Positions 18,530 to 28,164 are shown, counted from the first letter of the stretch. The stretch: DNA of 64,000 nucleotides from Gardnerella vaginalis (GCF_001546455.1 NZ_KQ956813.1:62001-126000), one strand, 5' to 3'. Translations and numbers: made by a program. Notes: a model not told the origin generated them from the letters alone.

Positions 18530-19018
18530 GTGACTATTAGACAAATCCGCGTTGTTCCAGACCCTGTTCTTAGAACGCCTTGCGATGAGATTCGTGAAAT
18601 TACCCCATCTGTTAAAAGTCTCGTAGAAGATTTGTTGGAAACAGTAAATGACCCAGGGCGTGCAGGACTTAGTGCAAACCAAATTGGCGTTAGTCTTCGG
18701 GCATTTTCTTATAACATTGATGGAACAATAGGCTATATTCTAAACCCTGTTATTGAAGAGCTTAGTGGAGATCAATACGGTGATGAGGGCTGCTTATCGG
18801 TTCCAGGATTGTGGTACAAGACCCGCAGAGCGGATTACGCTAGAGCAAGAGGCATAGATTTAGACGGCAAAACTGTTGTTTTAGAGGGCAAAGGTTTAAT
18901 GGCCCGCATGATTCAACATGAATGCGATCATCTTGATGGTCATGTATATCTTGATCGTCTAGAAAAAGATGTTAGAAAACAAGCTTTGCGTCAACTTCGC
19001 AATAGTTCTTCTAAGTAG
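18530..19018 (+). CDS. def: Peptide deformylase
   Basis: Removes the formyl group from nascent proteins, the counterpart of Fmt. 162 residues. All three signatures are present: GLSANQIGV (motif 1), EGCLS with the metal-binding Cys88 (motif 2) and QHECDHLDG with metal ligands His130 and His134 and catalytic Glu131 (motif 3). The start is GTG, preceded by AAGGAG (18520-18525). A TATAAT at 18480 can drive it separately from fadD. The protein is shorter than type 1 enzymes of E. coli by only a few residues and looks complete. Confidence 0.95.
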   Translation: MTIRQIRVVPDPVLRTPCDEIREITPSVKSLVEDLLETVNDPGRAGLSANQIGVSLRAFSYNIDGTIGYILNPVIEELSGDQYGDEGCLSVPGLWYKTRRADYARARGIDLDGKTVVLEGKGLMARMIQHECDHLDGHVYLDRLEKDVRKQALRQLRNSSSK

Positions 19019-19106
19019 ATAATTCTAAGCAGATAATTCAATAAATGATTGCGATTTTTTGTAGCAATTTTTGTAGCAATTATTTGCAAAATTAGTATAA
19101 AGCTTC

Positions 19107-19115
19107 TGTTATAAT
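19107..19115 (+). promoter_or_regulatory. Extended -10 promoter of rpsB-tsf
   Basis: TGTTATAAT (19107-19115) is a perfect TGn-TATAAT extended -10 element. TTGCAA upstream (19084-19089) is 20 bases away, so the -35 contact is weak. This puts the transcript start about 190 bases before rpsB. Confidence 0.65.
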
Positions 19116-19121
19116 TTGATT

Positions 19122-19313
19122 TTGCGTGTTCGCTTTGAGCATGAATATTGTCGCGTTATATGATTGCTCGCTTTTTTATTGTCTATAGAATGCGCATATA
19201 CGCGCCATGTACGCGTCCGTTCGTGTCGGTCGGCTTGGATTTAGTCATATGCTAGCCAAGTTGCATGCGAACTGACATGGCCAGGCAAGAACCGACAAGA
19301 AAGGTATATAGAT
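19122..19313 (+). promoter_or_regulatory. Long structured leader of rpsB
   Basis: About 190 bases lie between the probable start site and the rpsB ATG. The distal part can fold: TGTCGGT (19224-19230) pairs with ACCGACA (19291-19297), and inside it CTTGG (19234-19238) pairs with CCAAG (19256-19260). The closing stem is 17 bases from the start codon and just upstream of AGAAAGG. In many bacteria S2 represses its own operon through the leader; whether this is the same kind of element is inference. Confidence 0.45.
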
Positions 19314-20114
19314 ATGGCACAGATTACCATGAGCGAAATGCTGAAGGCTGGTTTGCACTTCGGCCACCAAACTCGCCGCTGGAACCCAAAGATGAAGCAG
19401 TTCATTCTTACTCAGCGCAATGGTATTCATATCATCAATTTGTTCAAGTCGCTCGACATGATCGACAAGGCTTATGACTTCATCAAGCAGACTGTTGCTC
19501 ACAATGGTACTGTTTTGTTCGTGGGTACTAAGAAGCAGGCTCAAGAAGCTGTGCAGAATCAGGCTACTCGCGTAAACATGCCTTACGTAAGCGAGCGCTG
19601 GCTCGGCGGTATGCTCACCAACTTCCAGACTGTTTCTACTCGCGTTAAGCGCTTGAAGGAACTTGAGGAAATGGACTTTACCGATGTTCGCGGCTCTGGT
19701 TTAACCAAGAAGGAGCTTTTGCTTCTTGAGCGCGAAAAGGATAAGCTTTCCAAGCAGCTCGGCGGTATTCGTAACATGAACCGCACTCCTTCTGCAATGT
19801 TTGTTGTAGACGTTAACAAGGAAGCTTTGGCTGTTGAAGAAGCACACAAGCTCGGCATTCCAGTTGTGGCAATCGTTGACACCAACACCGATCCAGAATC
19901 TGTTGAGTATCCAATTCCAGCAAACGATGATGCAATCCGCGGCGTAGAGCTTCTTACAAGCTTGATGGCAGATGCTGTAGCCGAAGGCTTGCTCGACCAT
20001 GCTGGCAAGGGCGCTAAGTCTGAAGACGCTGACGCTCAGCCAATGGCCGCATGGGAAAAGGAACTACTTACTAAGGAATCTGAACAGTCCGAAGACGAAG
20101 CCAAGGCTGAATAA
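19314..20114 (+). CDS. rpsB: 30S ribosomal protein S2
   Basis: A small-subunit protein of 266 residues. The N-terminus [21 protein letters not shown] is the S2 signature 1 region, and [25 protein letters not shown] is the second signature. The C-terminus has an acidic extension of about 30 residues rich in Glu, Asp and Lys, as in other actinobacterial S2 proteins. The codon use is more GC-rich at third positions than that of neighbouring genes, as expected of a highly expressed gene. tsf follows after 30 bases, giving the usual rpsB-tsf operon. Confidence 0.97.
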   Translation: MAQITMSEMLKAGLHFGHQTRRWNPKMKQFILTQRNGIHIINLFKSLDMIDKAYDFIKQTVAHNGTVLFVGTKKQAQEAVQNQATRVNMPYVSERWLGGMLTNFQTVSTRVKRLKELEEMDFTDVRGSGLTKKELLLLEREKDKLSKQLGGIRNMNRTPSAMFVVDVNKEALAVEEAHKLGIPVVAIVDTNTDPESVEYPIPANDDAIRGVELLTSLMADAVAEGLLDHAGKGAKSEDADAQPMAAWEKELLTKESEQSEDEAKAE

Positions 20115-20144
20115 GCCTGTTTGTCTGTTAATGAGGAGAACAAA

Positions 20145-20996
20145 ATGGCAGCAATTACTGCAGCGTTGATTAAGCAGGTGCGCGAAGAAACTGGCGCAGG
20201 CATGATGGACGTTAAGAAGGCTCTTACCGAGGCCGAAGGCGATGTAGCCCGCGCTAAGGAAATTATCCGCGCCAAGGGCATTCAGGCCGCTGGCAAGCGC
20301 GAGGGTCGCAAGGCTCAAGAAGGAACCGTTGCTTCGAAGGTTGTTAAAACTGCAGAAGGTGAAACTGGTTACGCAGTTGAGTTGAATTCCGAAACCGACT
20401 TTGTTGCTAAGACTCCAAAGTTTGTTGAATTCTCCGAAACTGTGTTGAACAATGCTATTGAGGCCAATGCTTCTAACGCAGAAGAGCTTCTTGCAGCTAA
20501 GGCTGGAGATGCTACTGTTAAGGAAGAGGTTGAAGAAGCAGCAGCTTTGTTTGGCGAGCACGTTAAGGTTGGTCAGATTGCCAAGGTTAGCGGTCCTCAC
20601 GTTGAGGTTTATGCTCACAAGAAGTCTGTTGAATTGCCTCCAAGCATTGTTTCTATGATTGCTACCGACGAAGCTGGTGCCAAGGTTGCTCACGAAGCTG
20701 CTTTGCAGATTTCTGCTATGGGTGCTCAGTGGCTCCGTCGCGAAGATGTTCCAGCAGATGTGTTGGACTCCGAGCGTCGTGTTGCTACCGAAAAGTCCTT
20801 GGCAGAAGGAAAGCCAGAAAAGATTGTTCCAAAGATTGTTGAAGGCCGTTTGAACGCCTTCTTTAAGGAAACCGTTCTTCTTGAGCAGTCTTATGTTAAG
20901 GATCCTTCCAAGACTATTGGCGATTTGTTCAAGGAAATCGGCGGTACTGCTTTGGCTTTCGCTCGTGTTGAGGTAGGCAAAGGCTCTGCTGAGTAA
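20145..20996 (+). CDS. tsf: Translation elongation factor Ts
   Basis: The guanine-nucleotide exchange factor for EF-Tu, 283 residues. The N-terminal UBA-like domain contains VREETGAGMMDVKKALTEA (EF-Ts signature 1), and ELNSETDFVAKT (signature 2, with the TDFV residues that insert into EF-Tu) follows near residue 80. The start at 20145 is chosen because GAGGAGAAC lies just upstream and MAAITAALIKQVREETGAGM is the standard N-terminus; an in-frame codon at 20121 is spurious. A terminator follows about 50 bases later. Confidence 0.97.
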   Translation: MAAITAALIKQVREETGAGMMDVKKALTEAEGDVARAKEIIRAKGIQAAGKREGRKAQEGTVASKVVKTAEGETGYAVELNSETDFVAKTPKFVEFSETVLNNAIEANASNAEELLAAKAGDATVKEEVEEAAALFGEHVKVGQIAKVSGPHVEVYAHKKSVELPPSIVSMIATDEAGAKVAHEAALQISAMGAQWLRREDVPADVLDSERRVATEKSLAEGKPEKIVPKIVEGRLNAFFKETVLLEQSYVKDPSKTIGDLFKEIGGTALAFARVEVGKGSAE

Positions 20997-21046
20997 TTTT
21001 CGCTGAGTTTCGTTAATTTTCTATTGCTGAAAATTATTTGAAACGT

Positions 21047-21088
21047 AAAAATGGACTTGCGTGTTTAACGCGTGAGTCCATTTTTGTT
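21047..21088 (+). terminator. Terminator of the rpsB-tsf operon
   Basis: AAAAATGGACT (21047-21057) pairs perfectly with AGTCCATTTTT (21075-21085). A further T-GCG/CGC-G stem (21058-21061 with 21069-21072) extends it above a two-base bulge. The right arm runs into TTTTTGTTT. Confidence 0.9.
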
Positions 21089-21150
21089 TGCAACATATTG
21101 TTTAAGCGGATAAACTAATAACCGTAATGCATACAGAAAGGCTGCGTTAA

Positions 21151-22578
21151 ATGGACGACACTTTTGAATTGTCCGCCGCAAAGATGCGCGAACAAGGTAT
21201 GAGCGAGGTTGCAATTAGTCAATTCGAGCGTCTTTACAAGGTTTGGAATGAAGATAAATCTGGGGGATTTATTCACGAAAACACAGTAGAGCCAATTAAA
21301 ACTGTGCCTAATTTCCATGAGATTTATGAAACGATTGACCATGATAAAGCTGTTAATGCGTTTTCAAAAACAGCATTTATTAAGCTAAATGGCGGTCTTG
21401 GAACATCAATGGGCTTGTCTTGTGCAAAGTCGCTTTTGCCAGTTAGAAGGCATAAAGCTCGTCAGATGAGATTTATTGATATTATAATTGGCCAAGTTCT
21501 TACAGCCCGTCAGCGCTTAGGTGTGGATCTTCCGCTGATTTTTATGAACTCTTTCCGCACATCTAAAGATACTTTGCAAGTTTTAAAGCGCACAAAAAAG
21601 TTTTCTCAAGAAAATATTCCTGTTGAGATTATTCAGCATCAGGAGCCAAAGCTTTTAGAAGAAACGGGGGAGCCTGTTTCTTATGCAAAAGATAGTGATT
21701 TAGAATGGTGCCCTCCAGGCCATGGTGACATTTTCTCTACTATTTGGGAATCTGGATTATTGGATGTTCTAAAGAAAAATGGCATTAAGTATTTGTTTAT
21801 TTCTAATTCCGACAATTTAGGCGCAAGACCATCTAGAACTCTTGCTCAGCACTTTGAAAATACTGGCGCTTCAATAATGATTGAGGTTGCTAAGCGTACT
21901 CAGGCAGACCGCAAAGGTGGTCATATTGTTAGAAGCCTTGAAACTGGCAGAATGATGCTTCGAGAAATGACACAGGTTGCCCCAGAAGATAGGCGAAGTG
22001 CACAGAGCATTAATAAACACCCATATTTTAACACCAACAATATTTGGATTCGAGTTGACGCTTTGCAGAAAATTCTTAAAAAATATAATGGCGTTCTTCC
22101 TCTTCCAGTTATTTGTAATCATAAGACTGTTGATCCAACTGATGAATCAAGCCAAAAAGTTGTTCAGCTTGAAACTGCTATGGGTTCTGCCGTATCACTT
22201 TTTGATGACGCAATTTGCGTTGAGGTTGACAGAATGCGATTTTTGCCAGTAAAAACAACTAACGATTTATTTATAATGCGTTCGGATCGCTTCCATCTTA
22301 CAGACTCGTACGAGATGGAAGATGGAAATTACATATTCCCAGATATTGATTTAGACCCGCGTTATTACAAAAATATCAATGATTTTAATGAAAGATTCCC
22401 GTATTCTGTTCCTGCATTGGCTGCTGCAAAATCTGTTACAATACGAGGAGACTGGACTTTTGGAAACCAAGTTTCTATGTTTGCGGATGCAGTTTTAGAA
22501 GATACAGGCGAACCTAGCTATGTTCCAAATGGAGAATTTGTGGGGCCTCAGGGGATTGAACCCGATGAATGGGTGTGA
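21151..22578 (+). CDS. UTP--glucose-1-phosphate uridylyltransferase, eukaryotic (UGP2) type
   Basis: Makes UDP-glucose from UTP and glucose-1-phosphate, for galactose metabolism and glycan synthesis. At 475 residues it belongs to the UDPGP family of eukaryotic-like enzymes and not to the 300-residue bacterial GalU. The nucleotide-binding loop LNGGLGTSMGLSCAKSLLPV lies near residue 78. NSDNLGA and the NTNNIWI segment are further family landmarks. Bifidobacteria use such an enzyme in the Leloir and galacto-N-biose pathways. It has GAAAGG upstream of the ATG and is likely transcribed alone, with a hairpin downstream. Confidence 0.92.
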   Translation: MDDTFELSAAKMREQGMSEVAISQFERLYKVWNEDKSGGFIHENTVEPIKTVPNFHEIYETIDHDKAVNAFSKTAFIKLNGGLGTSMGLSCAKSLLPVRRHKARQMRFIDIIIGQVLTARQRLGVDLPLIFMNSFRTSKDTLQVLKRTKKFSQENIPVEIIQHQEPKLLEETGEPVSYAKDSDLEWCPPGHGDIFSTIWESGLLDVLKKNGIKYLFISNSDNLGARPSRTLAQHFENTGASIMIEVAKRTQADRKGGHIVRSLETGRMMLREMTQVAPEDRRSAQSINKHPYFNTNNIWIRVDALQKILKKYNGVLPLPVICNHKTVDPTDESSQKVVQLETAMGSAVSLFDDAICVEVDRMRFLPVKTTNDLFIMRSDRFHLTDSYEMEDGNYIFPDIDLDPRYYKNINDFNERFPYSVPALAAAKSVTIRGDWTFGNQVSMFADAVLEDTGEPSYVPNGEFVGPQGIEPDEWV

Positions 22579-22666
22579 TTCTTAGAAAATCTTAGAAAAT
22601 CTACGATATTCTGCGAAAACATAAGAAAAATGCGCATAAAATAAATTAACTCGGCGTGTCGTGTGG

Positions 22667-22714
22667 AAAATGGCATTATTTCAACGTTTTTATAGTGTTG
22701 TCTAATGTCATTTT
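22667..22714 (+). terminator. Probable terminator after UDP-glucose pyrophosphorylase
   Basis: AAAATGGCATTA (22667-22678) pairs with TAATGTCATTTT (22703-22714), 12 bp with one G-T, around a 24-nt loop. The long loop makes it moderate in strength. Confidence 0.6.
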
Positions 22715-22863
22715 AAGAAAATTAATGACTTTTTTTAAAAATGTCCACACGTATAGCAAAACACCATTAAAATAGTTAAGGTGTGTGTTGAAGATTTAGC
22801 AATTTTCTTGCAAATTTTCTTCGCGCAAAAGGAAACTACAAACGAAACGATACGTGAGGACCA

Positions 22864-24792
22864 ATGGCAGAAGGAAGCAACGGAAGACGTCGTTTTTCTG
22901 ATAAGTGGGGCAAACACGAGCTTGATGTGCTCGCCGTGTTGTCTTCCGCATTCCCACAATGGCTGACTTCGCGTCAGATTGCACAAAGAGTTAAGGCATA
23001 TGCCGATTCTTATGGAGAGCTTGCTGATCAGGCTGCAAAGGCTGCTTTTGCAAAGCAGTTCCAAAGAGACCGCGCAAAGCTTGCAGCTATGGGTATTGCA
23101 ATTGAATCTCGCCAGCCTGAATATTCTTCTAAGTCTGAAGGTCAAGATTTTGCATCTTACAGATTGCAGCTTGGGGATGAACCTCGCGTGCGTATTCGTT
23201 TTGAGCAAGAAGAGCTTCCAGTGCTTGCCGCAGCTAATTATTTGGCTCGCTCTATGTCGATTTCTTCTTCTGAATCTCATAAAGTAAATCAGCAACATTC
23301 TTCTGCGTCTCGTACTGCTCCTCGAGTTCCACAAACTCCTATTCCAGGCCTTGGATTAGATTCAATTGCTCCTGGTCTTGGAACACAAACCATTCCAGAT
23401 GCTTTAGTCAAGGTTATTGATTCTAGAAGGTTTGCCGCAACAGTTGACGTTGACGGAGAACATTTAAACGTTGCATACACCGATTCAGACGATTTAGCAA
23501 TGTTTGTTCTTGAACATCCTGGCTCTTGTGTTGTTAGCCCTCAAGAAGCTGTTGACGCTTTCCACCGTAGGCTTAATGCTGCAACAGAATTTGTTGCTTG
23601 CGATGAGAATTACGTTGACCAAAGCGATAAGTCTGTAGCAACTGGCGAAGAAGATAATCAAGATAGTGCAGAAAATGATTCAGACAAGTCTCGTCAAAAA
23701 AAGACTTCTTTCCAAACTGGAAGCGAAGTTGATCGTAGGCTTAGGCTAATGCTTTTCCTTTCTGCTCATCTTGGAGAAGAATTCCCTCTAAATGAGCTTG
23801 CTATGAGGTTTATTGGCAAGCCTAAGAACGACGACGAGCTTCGCAGATTTGTTGCGATTTTACATAAAGATATAAATACGCTTACTACGGTTTCCGACGA
23901 TGGCGAAATGGCTGGCAGTCAGTTCTTTGACATCGATTGGTCTCTTTTGGAAGCAGAAGGCATTGTTTCCGCCACAAATTCCTTGGGTCTTGAGCGTTTA
24001 GCTGGCGTATCTCAACAGTATATGAGCATGCTCACTGCTTCTGTTAATTATCTTGCACATTCTCCGCTTTTGCCTCTTGAGCAAAGAGACCAAGCGAAGG
24101 CCTTGTATATGCGTTTGCGTAGGCATGTTAGCCCTGGAGATACTCCTTGGCTAAGTCTTACAGGCTACGAGGTGGAGCCTAGAAATTGCTCTATTGTTCG
24201 CAGTGCAATCAACTCTGGTTCCTTAATCGATATGGAATATACGGATGGCGCTGGTAGGACTCGTAGAAAAGTTGTTGCTCCTTCTAAGATTTTTGTTGAT
24301 GAAGGCGTGTACTACGTTGCTGTTTGGACGGATGTTGAAAATCAAACTCCAGAAGATAAGCGCAGCCTTGTTGCAAAAGACACTTCGATTAACAAAGCAA
24401 ATGGTTTGCCTAGAATTTGGCAGGTTTTGCGCGTTGCCAGAATTGAGCATGCAGAGGTTATTGCCCCTATTTGCCCTGTTGAAATTCCAGATGTTCCTGT
24501 AAGCGAACTTAGAAAGTGGAGCTTCGACAATGGCACGCAAACATGCTTTATTACAGATGAGCCAGATTTGAACTTCTTAAAGAGTCTTTCTGGAGCCACT
24601 GTTGAGCCTTGTGGAGCTGGTGTTAAGGTTCACTTAACGGTTTCTTCCGACTCTTGGTTTGTGGCATTTTGCATTGCTCATGCTCGTCATATTAAGGCTG
24701 TTTCTCCAGAAACTTTGCGCACTATGATTATTGCTAGAGCTCAAAGGGAGTTAAGTGTAAATCATAGCGATTCCCAGAACGCGGAGGCTTAA
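22864..24792 (+). CDS. pafBC: PafB-PafC fusion: WYL-domain transcription regulator
   Basis: A 642-residue protein equal to PafB plus PafC. Each half shows an N-terminal winged-helix-like region (residues about 15-80 and 285-370) followed by a WYL domain; the clearest is SLIDMEYTDGAGRTRRKVVAPSK then VYYVAVWTD near residue 460-490. In mycobacteria PafBC is a heterodimer that activates LexA-independent DNA-damage genes after binding single-stranded DNA. The fusion is expected to do this in one chain. The linker around 255-285 is acidic and Ser-rich. The ATG has GTGAGGACC upstream. The next gene starts one base after its stop, so the three genes here form an operon with helY. Confidence 0.85.
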   Translation: MAEGSNGRRRFSDKWGKHELDVLAVLSSAFPQWLTSRQIAQRVKAYADSYGELADQAAKAAFAKQFQRDRAKLAAMGIAIESRQPEYSSKSEGQDFASYRLQLGDEPRVRIRFEQEELPVLAAANYLARSMSISSSESHKVNQQHSSASRTAPRVPQTPIPGLGLDSIAPGLGTQTIPDALVKVIDSRRFAATVDVDGEHLNVAYTDSDDLAMFVLEHPGSCVVSPQEAVDAFHRRLNAATEFVACDENYVDQSDKSVATGEEDNQDSAENDSDKSRQKKTSFQTGSEVDRRLRLMLFLSAHLGEEFPLNELAMRFIGKPKNDDELRRFVAILHKDINTLTTVSDDGEMAGSQFFDIDWSLLEAEGIVSATNSLGLERLAGVSQQYMSMLTASVNYLAHSPLLPLEQRDQAKALYMRLRRHVSPGDTPWLSLTGYEVEPRNCSIVRSAINSGSLIDMEYTDGAGRTRRKVVAPSKIFVDEGVYYVAVWTDVENQTPEDKRSLVAKDTSINKANGLPRIWQVLRVARIEHAEVIAPICPVEIPDVPVSELRKWSFDNGTQTCFITDEPDLNFLKSLSGATVEPCGAGVKVHLTVSSDSWFVAFCIAHARHIKAVSPETLRTMIIARAQRELSVNHSDSQNAEA

Positions 24793-24793
24793 A

Positions 24794-25156
24794 ATGCCAT
24801 CGTGGATTTGGATTCCTATAACTCTTTTTTCGCTTAGCATGATTGCCCTTGGCTTATTTGTCATAATTAAGGGTGCATTGCGTATTTTTACCAATGTTTC
24901 CAATCTTTCCAGCAGCGTTATTAAGTGTTTTGACAAGCTGCAAAGCAGTGAAAATTCAGTAAAAAAGAATACCGATCCATTTTTTACGCGTCCTATTAGT
25001 GATGCTGCGCAAAGTGTGGAAGATGCTCGTGTTCAAGTTTTAAAGCGCCGCCAACAAGTGGGGGACTTGCACAGAACTGTTTGGCAGCATTGGAACGATA
25101 TGTCACTGCGCAAAGAAGATATTGACAATCCTAATTTTACGGAATCTAAAGAATAG
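24794..25156 (+). CDS. Small single-span membrane protein in the TatA slot
   Basis: A 120-residue protein with one N-terminal hydrophobic segment (about residues 4-27), then a possibly amphipathic stretch (IKGALRIFTNVSNLSSSV) and a charged cytoplasmic tail. It is translationally coupled: its ATG lies one base after the pafBC stop, and helY starts three bases after its own stop. In Mycobacterium the same position holds tatA and tatC. The topology resembles TatA, but the Phe-Gly hinge of TatA is not obvious and the tail differs. I cannot name a function. A relic or replacement of TatA is an inference from position. Confidence 0.75.
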   Translation: MPSWIWIPITLFSLSMIALGLFVIIKGALRIFTNVSNLSSSVIKCFDKLQSSENSVKKNTDPFFTRPISDAAQSVEDARVQVLKRRQQVGDLHRTVWQHWNDMSLRKEDIDNPNFTESKE

Positions 25157-25159
25157 TTT

Positions 25160-27742
25160 ATGACCACACTCCCTTTATCTCCCGCGCAACGATTTAGTGC
25201 GTTTCGCAAGACTTTGCAACATTCTAAGTCGATGGCAGCTAAATTTGAAAGTTCTTTAAGTTTTGACTTAGATGATTTTCAGGTTGAAGCTATTGATGCT
25301 CTCGAAAATGGCGATAATGTTCTTGTTGCAGCTCCTACAGGCGCTGGTAAAACTGTAGTAGCAGATTTTGCTGTTTTTTTGGGCGTTAATCGTGGTGTTA
25401 AAACGTTTTATACAACTCCAATCAAGGCTCTTAGCAACCAAAAATATCACGATTTTTGCGAAGTTTATGGATCTAATAGAGTTGGTCTTTTAACTGGAGA
25501 TACATCTGTTAACAGCGAAGCAGATATTGTTGTTATGACAACAGAAGTCTTACGCAATATGCTTTATGAGCGTTCAATAACGCTTAATTCACTTGGATTT
25601 GTTGTTTTAGACGAAGTGCACTATTTAGCAGATAAATTCCGAGGCGCAGTTTGGGAAGAAGTTATTATTCATCTTCCACAAAACGTTAAAATTATTGGCC
25701 TTTCGGCTACGGTTTCTAATGTTGAAGATTTTAGTGCATGGATTTCTTCTGTTCGCGGAAATACGCATTTGATTGTTGATGAGCATAGACCTGTTCCTCT
25801 TGAACGCCATGTTATTATTCAAAAAGATGCTAGAACAGAGCCAGAGCTTATTAATCTTTACGATACAGACAAAAATGGCAATGTAACGAATCGCGTGAAT
25901 CTTGCTTTAACTAGAAAATTAAGCCAGTGGGAAAACACTGCTTTACGCAAAAAATCTTCGTATTTAAGTAAAGACAAACGATTTTCTAAAAGTAGATTCT
26001 CTAGAAGAAAATCGCGCGAGCATTCTAGCGATTTGCCAAAAAACTCCAAGTCTTCTCTAGCTGTTCGCCACACTCCTAAAAGGTGGGCTGTTATTGACGA
26101 GCTTGATTATCTTAATATGCTTCCTGGGATTTACTTTATTTTCTCCCGTTCGGGCTGCGATCAGGCTGTTCAGCAATGTTTAAACGCTGGATTAGCTCTT
26201 ACAAGTGACGAAGAAATGTACGAGATTCGTAGAATAGTCGATTCAATGATCTCGCAAAATAAGCTTTCTAAAAGTGACTTAAAAGCGCTTAGATTTGAAC
26301 GCTTTAGATATGCTCTAGAACAAGGATTTGCAGCTCACCACGCAGGTATGATTGCAATTTTTAGGCATATTGTTGAGACTCTTTTTGAACGCGGACTTAT
26401 TAAGATTATTTTTGCTACAGAAACTCTTGCTTTGGGCTTAAATATGCCTGCTCGAAGTGTTGTTGTAGAAAAGCTAGTTAAGTATGACGGCACAGGTCAT
26501 GTTCCTCTTACTCCTGGCGAGTTTACTCAGCTTACTGGCAGAGCTGGAAGGCGTGGAATTGACGATATTGGCCATGCGGTTTTAATAGATAATCCTGATT
26601 TTGACCCAGCCAAAGCGGCTTCTCTTTCTAGTAAACGAGTTTATCCTCTTCACTCTAGCTTTGTTCCAACCTTTAACATGGCTGTTAATCTTCTTAATAA
26701 CAGCGATGCTAAAACAGCTCGCATAACGCTTAGTAGTTCTTTTGCTCAGTGGGAAGCAAATGCTTCTGCAACGCGCCTTTTAAGCCGTATTAAAGAGCTG
26801 CAAGAGGCGATTAGTGGCTATGAGCAGGCTTTTAAATGCTCTAGTGGCGATTTTGCTGAATTTATGACGCTTAGAATGCGCCTTAAAGACGCTCAGCACG
26901 ACCAGCGTAGAAAACTTAAGCACATGCTGTTTGCTAGCGATTTAGAGCGTTCTAATGCCTTTAAAGAGCTAGATAACACTATTGCTAGCTTGCGCAGCCA
27001 AGAAAGAAATCATCCTTGCGCAAATTGTCCAGATATTCAAAGTCACTTGCACTGGGGCTATTATTGGGCAATGGAAACAAAGGAGCTAAATCAAGTTAAA
27101 GAACGTTATAGCTCTAGAACTGGCTCTGTTGCAAGATGTTTTGACCGTATTTGCAACGTTCTCTGCAGCTTGGACTACTTAAAAGAAGCCGATAATACGT
27201 TTATTTTAACCAATAAAGGCCAGCTTCTTAGACGACTTTATAACGAACTCGATGTTGTTTTTGCGCAAGCCATTTGCGAAGGCATTTTTAATAATTTAAC
27301 GCCTATTGAACTTTTGAGTTGCGTATCGTCTTTGGTCTATGAATCTAGAGGACCTGTGGGGTCTGAGCCAAGAAGATATCCTGGGGGATTGAACGGCGCT
27401 GTATTTAACACCGTTTCTAAAATGAAGGAATTGTTTATGCGCATAAGTTATATGTGTATAAACAATCATCTTGACGCATTGCGTCCGCTTGATTTTGGTG
27501 CTGTAGATCTTATCTACGATTGGGCGCAAGGAGCGGATTTGCTGGATATTTTGCAAAATACAGATATTACTGGCGGCGATTTTGTTCGTTTTGCTAAAAG
27601 ACTTATAGACTTGCTTAATCAGCTTGCTGTTCTTGGTGATTATCTAAAGATTTTGCCTAATGTAGATGATTCTTTAGCTCATAATGCGTATGAGGCAGTT
27701 CAGATAATTAATCGTGGGGTAGTAGCCTATTGCGATGTTTAG
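25160..27742 (+). CDS. helY: Ski2/Mtr4-like RNA helicase HelY
   Basis: A superfamily 2 helicase of 860 residues. Motif I is AAPTGAGKTVVADF (about residue 55), motif II is DEVH in VVLDEVHYLAD (about 150), motif III is GLSATVSN, and the C-terminal RecA domain has ATETLALGLNMPARSVV and QLTGRAGRRGID (motifs V/VI). The C-terminal 330 residues match the helical DSHCT-type domain of Ski2-like proteins. A Ser/Lys/Arg-rich insert of about 50 residues (around 255-300) sits between the two RecA lobes. It is expected to unwind RNA during decay or ribosome maturation. It is the third gene of the pafBC operon. Confidence 0.9.
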   Translation: MTTLPLSPAQRFSAFRKTLQHSKSMAAKFESSLSFDLDDFQVEAIDALENGDNVLVAAPTGAGKTVVADFAVFLGVNRGVKTFYTTPIKALSNQKYHDFCEVYGSNRVGLLTGDTSVNSEADIVVMTTEVLRNMLYERSITLNSLGFVVLDEVHYLADKFRGAVWEEVIIHLPQNVKIIGLSATVSNVEDFSAWISSVRGNTHLIVDEHRPVPLERHVIIQKDARTEPELINLYDTDKNGNVTNRVNLALTRKLSQWENTALRKKSSYLSKDKRFSKSRFSRRKSREHSSDLPKNSKSSLAVRHTPKRWAVIDELDYLNMLPGIYFIFSRSGCDQAVQQCLNAGLALTSDEEMYEIRRIVDSMISQNKLSKSDLKALRFERFRYALEQGFAAHHAGMIAIFRHIVETLFERGLIKIIFATETLALGLNMPARSVVVEKLVKYDGTGHVPLTPGEFTQLTGRAGRRGIDDIGHAVLIDNPDFDPAKAASLSSKRVYPLHSSFVPTFNMAVNLLNNSDAKTARITLSSSFAQWEANASATRLLSRIKELQEAISGYEQAFKCSSGDFAEFMTLRMRLKDAQHDQRRKLKHMLFASDLERSNAFKELDNTIASLRSQERNHPCANCPDIQSHLHWGYYWAMETKELNQVKERYSSRTGSVARCFDRICNVLCSLDYLKEADNTFILTNKGQLLRRLYNELDVVFAQAICEGIFNNLTPIELLSCVSSLVYESRGPVGSEPRRYPGGLNGAVFNTVSKMKELFMRISYMCINNHLDALRPLDFGAVDLIYDWAQGADLLDILQNTDITGGDFVRFAKRLIDLLNQLAVLGDYLKILPNVDDSLAHNAYEAVQIINRGVVAYCDV

Positions 27743-27816
27743 TCTTTTGCACGTTTAGTCTTTATAGTCCGTGCAATTCGCTAGCTTTATAATGGAAACT
27801 AAAAGGAGAATATAAT

Positions 27817-28164
27817 ATGGCAGAACGCAGTTTACGAGGTATGAGCATTGGTGCTAAGTCGCTAGAATCCGACGATAATGTTGATTTTGCGGCTCGTAAC
27901 GATGTTACCTATGTTTGCCCTAAAGGGCATAGGACTATTCTCCCGTTTGCTCAAGGTGCGGAAATTCCAGAAGAATGGGAATGCCGTTGCGGTGCATTAG
28001 CGCATAAAGAGGGCGATGCAGATAGGCCAGACGACGATTTTAATAAGCCTACTCGCACTCATTGGGATATGCTTTTAGAGCGTAGAAGCGAAGATGAGCT
28101 TAAGGCTTTACTGGATAAGCGTTTAAAGATGCATCACGAAGGTTGGATTCCTGATTACGAGTAA
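27817..28164 (+). CDS. rbpA: RNA polymerase-binding protein RbpA
   Basis: An actinobacteria-specific activator that binds RNA polymerase and the housekeeping sigma factor. At 115 residues it has the usual length. The N-terminal basic RGMSIGAKSLE region, the Cys-containing core (YVCPKGHRT...WECRCG, with C-x2-H and C-x-C placed as in the zinc-binding type) and the C-terminal sigma-interacting domain (RTHWDMLLERRSEDELKALL) are all visible. AAAGGAG precedes the ATG by 9 bases. It is probably monocistronic, with a possible promoter in the 74-base gap after helY. Confidence 0.95.
   Translation: MAERSLRGMSIGAKSLESDDNVDFAARNDVTYVCPKGHRTILPFAQGAEIPEEWECRCGALAHKEGDADRPDDDFNKPTRTHWDMLLERRSEDELKALLDKRLKMHHEGWIPDYE

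Noticed and set aside
22735-23334. A 199-codon minus-strand frame over the pafBC start
   Set aside because: It overlaps the start and promoter of pafBC, is Arg/Ser/Cys-rich without a domain, and has no ribosome-binding site.
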